Shown here piece after piece: positions 61,429 through 64,000 of a DNA stretch of 64,000 bases (its first letter is position 1; the number at the start of each line of letters is the position of its first letter). Source of the DNA: Rhodococcus jostii NBRC 16295 (lineage in GTDB: Bacteria; Actinomycetota; Actinomycetes; Mycobacteriales; Mycobacteriaceae); assembly GCF_001894825.1 (NCBI RefSeq), contig NZ_BCWY01000001.1, positions 244,681-308,680 on the forward strand, read 5' to 3'. Below the pieces are notes generated by a model. The model searched no databases. It had not been told where the DNA came from and worked only from the letters and a program-made list of their open reading frames with translations. A program made the position numbers and the translations under genes.

Positions 61429-61664
61429 GACCGATGCAGCAACCACGCCGCCGCTCGGGAAGATCCTGACCGCCGACGAGATCGCCCGGTTCGTGGCCCG
61501 CGTCGCATACCCCACCAGCCCGGTGGTGCTGGTGGACGAGGAACTCGCCCGGACCGCCGGCGCGGGCCTACGGTGATTGGCTCGACGCGCTCGGCCTGCC
61601 GGACCTGGCGGAGAAGGCCCGCACGCTTCTGCCGGAAACCGCCGGCGGCCGACACCGCCCCTGA
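61429..61664 (+). pseudogene. Small hypothetical protein, frameshifted
   Basis: MTDAATTPPLGKILTADEIA and SPVVLVDEELARTAGA, then stop at 61576 in this frame. In the neighbouring frame the sequence continues AYGDWLDALGLPDLAEKARTLL to a stop at 61664. A single-base shift near 61560 explains both. Unknown function; a gene of this type occurs next to the following one in similar plasmid regions (inference). Confidence 0.5.
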
Positions 61665-61740
61665 TTCCGGGCCCGGCGCGTAGCGACCACCTCGGCTCGG
61701 TTCCCGGTCGCCGGCACCTGGGGGTGAGAGGGTGCGGGGT

Positions 61741-62182
61741 ATGACATTGCGGCTGCCGACCACCCTCGCGACCGACTCGGACGCCGCGGCGATCGCGGCA
61801 CTGACGAAGTACTACGGCCGCCCGTACCTGGGCGACGACGCCTACGTCGGCGCGCACTTCGACTCCTGGTCCAGCACCGGCGACCGGGCCGGGGAGGCGG
61901 ACCGGTTCACCGCGGACGACCTGGTCGCGGCGGGTGTTCCTGTCGGTACAGGTCCCACCGAAGGCGGCGCGGGCGATCCTGCACACCGAGGCGGGGGCGC
62001 TGAACGCCCTTCTGGCGGCGATAGGCCCGGACCGGGACCTGGTTTCGACGAACCGGAACCGCTGACCCCGGGATGGCCCGCCTGGGACCTGGAAACGGCC
62101 CTGTGGGCGCTGCCGGGGATCGGCCAGACGAAGGCAACCAAGCTGATCGCCCGCAAACGCCCCCGGCTCTACCCGATCTGGG
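61741..62182 (+). pseudogene. DUF6308-like gene, twice frameshifted and interrupted by the intron
   Basis: Frame 1 starts MTLRLPTTLATDSDAAAIAA and runs through YYGRPYLGDDAYVGAHFD. Near 61932 it shifts; the other frame reads VFLSVQVPPKAARAILHTEA and ALLAAIGPDRDLVSTN. Near 62060 it shifts back to LTPGWPAWDLETALWALPGIGQTK and RPRLYPIW. The gene is then broken by the group II intron at 62183. Family name is from memory and uncertain. Confidence 0.55.
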
Positions 62183-64000
62183 GTGCGTCCAGCAGAACAC
62201 GAGAGGAGTGGCTATGAGTTCGAGGTAGTCGATCTTGTCGTGTTCGTAAGCTCGTCGTCGCTTGCCGGTGGAAGTCCGGTCCGGGTAGCTGCCAGGAGGC
62301 CCGGTAGCAGACTGGCGGCTCGGTCTGGAAACGGATCGGGTCGGAGCCCAGTGTCGAAAGCCCTGTAATAGGGGGAGCGAAGATGCGGTCCGTAGCATGA
62401 AGCGAAACCTGCGGCGTCGTTAGGGTATCCCGCCCTTGGGTGGGAAAGAGGGAGTGCCGAGCCCGCTCCATCAGGGTGAAGGCCACGGAAGGTGCCCAAG
62501 ACCTGGAAATGCAGGCACCGAAGGACTCCTCGGCGTATGGGGTGCGGAACGTATCGATAGTGGCGGCGGGAACTGGAGAGGCCCTCCCCGGCCCGGGAAC
62601 CTGCGGATTGGTGTTCCCCGGAGCAACGTGCCCTATAACCGGTAATCCGGGAAGTGGGTGGCGTGCCGGGTGGGCGTCGGAGGCGGCCGTAGTACTGCTG
62701 GAGCCGAGCGGACAACATAACCGCCGGTGAGGGAAGGGCCGCTGCTTCGTCGATGTGTATTGCTGTTTTGGAGGGGCTCGGTGAGTGTCCAGGTGACTAG
62801 TTCCGCCGCTGCGGGATCTTCTCCCGCAGATCAGGTTCGTGCCTTGCAGCATGCGCTGTACCGGGCGGCCAAGGCCGATCCCGGGCGACGGTTTCATGCG
62901 CTATGGGACAAGGTCTGTCGCAGAGACGTCCTATGGCGTGGGTGGGTTGCGGTGCGCGCGAACGAGGGCGCACCGGGTATCGACAGGGTCACCCTGGTCG
63001 AGGTCGAGGAGTACGGCGTCGTCCGTCTGCTCGACGAGTTGGCCGACGAATTGAGGCAGGGACGGTATCGGCCGCTTCCGGCCCGGCGGGTGTTCATCCC
63101 GAAACCGGGTGTGGAGGATGAGTCGAGGCCGTTGTCGATTCCCTCGGTTCGTGACCGGATCGTGCAAGCCGCGATGAAGATCGTGCTGGAGCCGGTGTTC
63201 GAGGCGGACATGTTGCCGTGCTCGTTCGGGTTCCGGCCGAAACGTGGTGCGCACGACGGCCTGCAGGTACTCATCGATGAGTCCTGGCGGGGCCGACGGT
63301 GGGTGGTCGAGACGGACATCGCCAATTGCTTTTCGGCGATTCCGCACGAGAAGTTGATGCAGGCGATCGAGGAACGCGTCTGTGACCAGTCCGTCCTCAA
63401 ACTGCTGCGCGCGATCCTGCGCGCGGGGGTGATGGAGGATGGGCAGCTGCGGCGCCCGGTGACGGGCACACCACAAGGCGGGGTGATCAGTCCGTTGCTC
63501 TGCAACGTGTATCTGCACCGGATTGACCGGGCGTGGAATGCGCGAGAGCACGGGGTGCTGGTGCGCTTCGCCGACGACGTGGTGGTGATGTGCAGATCTC
63601 GTGAACAGGCCGAGGCCGCCTTGGCGCGGTTGAGGACTGTGTTGGCTGAGCTCGGTTTGGAACCGAAGGAAGCCAAGACGCGGATTGTGCATCTGGAGGT
63701 CGGTGGGGCCGGGTTCGATTTCCTCGGCTTTCACCACCGGCTTGTTCGGGTGACCGGACGTCGCAACAGCAAGAAGTCGGTCACATTCCTCGCTCGCTGG
63801 CCCGCGGACAGGGCCATGAGGCACGCGCGTGACCGGGTCAGGGAACTGACCCGCCGGTCGCGGTTGCTGCTTCCGGTCGAGGTGATCGTGGCGAAGGTGA
63901 ACCGGTTTCTGCGCGGCTGGGCCGCGTACTTCCGGTACGGCAACTCCGCGATCGCCTTCGAGAAGATCATCCACCACGCGTGGACACGGGTGGCGCTAAT
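62183..64000 (+). mobile_element. Group II intron, 3' end beyond window
   Basis: GTGCG at 62183-62187 fits the 5' consensus GUGYG, directly at the point where the coding sequence of the interrupted gene ends. About 600 bases of structured RNA region (domains I-III expected) precede the reverse transcriptase ORF at 62781, which belongs in domain IV. Domains V-VI and the 3' exon are outside the window. The 62218-62780 interval holds no other gene. Confidence 0.75.
62781..64000 (+). CDS. ltrA-like: Group II intron reverse transcriptase/maturase, 3' partial
   Basis: 406 codons from GTG with GGAGGGG upstream, open to the edge. RT blocks in order: GAPGIDRVTL, RYRPLPARRVFIPK, RPLSIPSVRDRIVQAAM, SFGFRPKRGAHD, ETDIANCFSAIPH, GTPQGGVISPLLCN and VRFADDVVVMC with the catalytic pair Asp265-Asp266. 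The X (maturase) domain reads NRFLRGWAAYFRYG. Frame is intact up to 63998. It provides splicing and retrohoming; an HNH domain cannot be judged because the end is missing. Confidence 0.92.
   Translation, partial: MSVQVTSSAAAGSSPADQVRALQHALYRAAKADPGRRFHALWDKVCRRDVLWRGWVAVRANEGAPGIDRVTLVEVEEYGVVRLLDELADELRQGRYRPLPARRVFIPKPGVEDESRPLSIPSVRDRIVQAAMKIVLEPVFEADMLPCSFGFRPKRGAHDGLQVLIDESWRGRRWVVETDIANCFSAIPHEKLMQAIEERVCDQSVLKLLRAILRAGVMEDGQLRRPVTGTPQGGVISPLLCNVYLHRIDRAWNAREHGVLVRFADDVVVMCRSREQAEAALARLRTVLAELGLEPKEAKTRIVHLEVGGAGFDFLGFHHRLVRVTGRRNSKKSVTFLARWPADRAMRHARDRVRELTRRSRLLLPVEVIVAKVNRFLRGWAAYFRYGNSAIAFEKIIHHAWTRVAL

Noticed and set aside
1..64000. tRNA or rRNA genes
   Set aside because: None recognised by cloverleaf-like or conserved rRNA segments when reading either strand.

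Overview
The window is GC-rich DNA with frequent GTG starts, many 4-base ATGA/GTGA gene overlaps, an adrenodoxin-type ferredoxin reductase, a 7Fe ferredoxin and actinobacterial catabolic gene types. It most resembles a mycolic-acid actinomycete such as Rhodococcus or Gordonia. The mix of catabolic operons, decayed mobile DNA and a broken type IV-B CRISPR-Cas locus suggests a large catabolic plasmid or plasmid-derived island. The genus and replicon type are inferred.

Layout. (1) 1-26.7 kb is a catabolic regulon. CoA-thioester genes come first: a crotonase cut by the window edge, a CaiB-type CoA-transferase, a thiolase-fold/DUF35 fusion, a thiolase and a lipocalin-like protein. Then come a FadR-type GntR regulator, an MFS carrier, a CapA-like protein and an aliphatic-sulfonate/nitrate-type ABC importer, a second MFS carrier, a small paralogous protein, a hydrolase and a FadA-like thiolase. 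A ten-gene P450 operon follows, with P450, 3Fe-4S ferredoxin, SDR, 7Fe ferredoxin, FprA-like reductase, isochorismatase-fold protein, second P450, SDR, MFS and hydrolase. Four copies of a 16-bp motif (RTTAGGYGCATNATTM) lie in front of gntR, the ABC operon, the thiolase and the first P450, and tie these units together.

(2) 26.7-35.2 kb is accessory DNA. It holds gene fragments, an ADP-ribosyltransferase-like cassette and a decayed duplicate of part of it, a zinc-ribbon protein with a C-terminal Vsr-like nuclease domain, two small genes in an AT-rich patch, a two-gene operon (helical protein plus DUF2971) and an intact CysH/PAPS-reductase-like gene. It looks like a defence or mobile-element neighbourhood.

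(3) 35.6-53.0 kb is a second catabolic region. It holds a hydrolase plus DUF35 protein, an unusual winged-helix/GAF regulator, SDR, Fe-dependent alcohol dehydrogenase, LLM-type flavin monooxygenase, a RibBA homologue with a degraded second domain, EthD proteins, hydrolase, VOC protein, acyl-CoA synthetase, flavin reductase, an aconitase-family protein lacking one Fe-S cysteine, and a cupin. An intrinsic terminator closes one sub-operon at 44.64 kb.

(4) 53.7-64 kb is decayed mobile DNA: cysH(pseudo)-csf1-cas11-csf2(frameshifted)-csf3(remnant), then an intact epimerase/SDR/SDR island, further frameshifted plasmid-type genes and a group II intron that runs off the right edge. The type IV-B relic, together with a second, intact cysH about 19 kb away, is the most notable system here.
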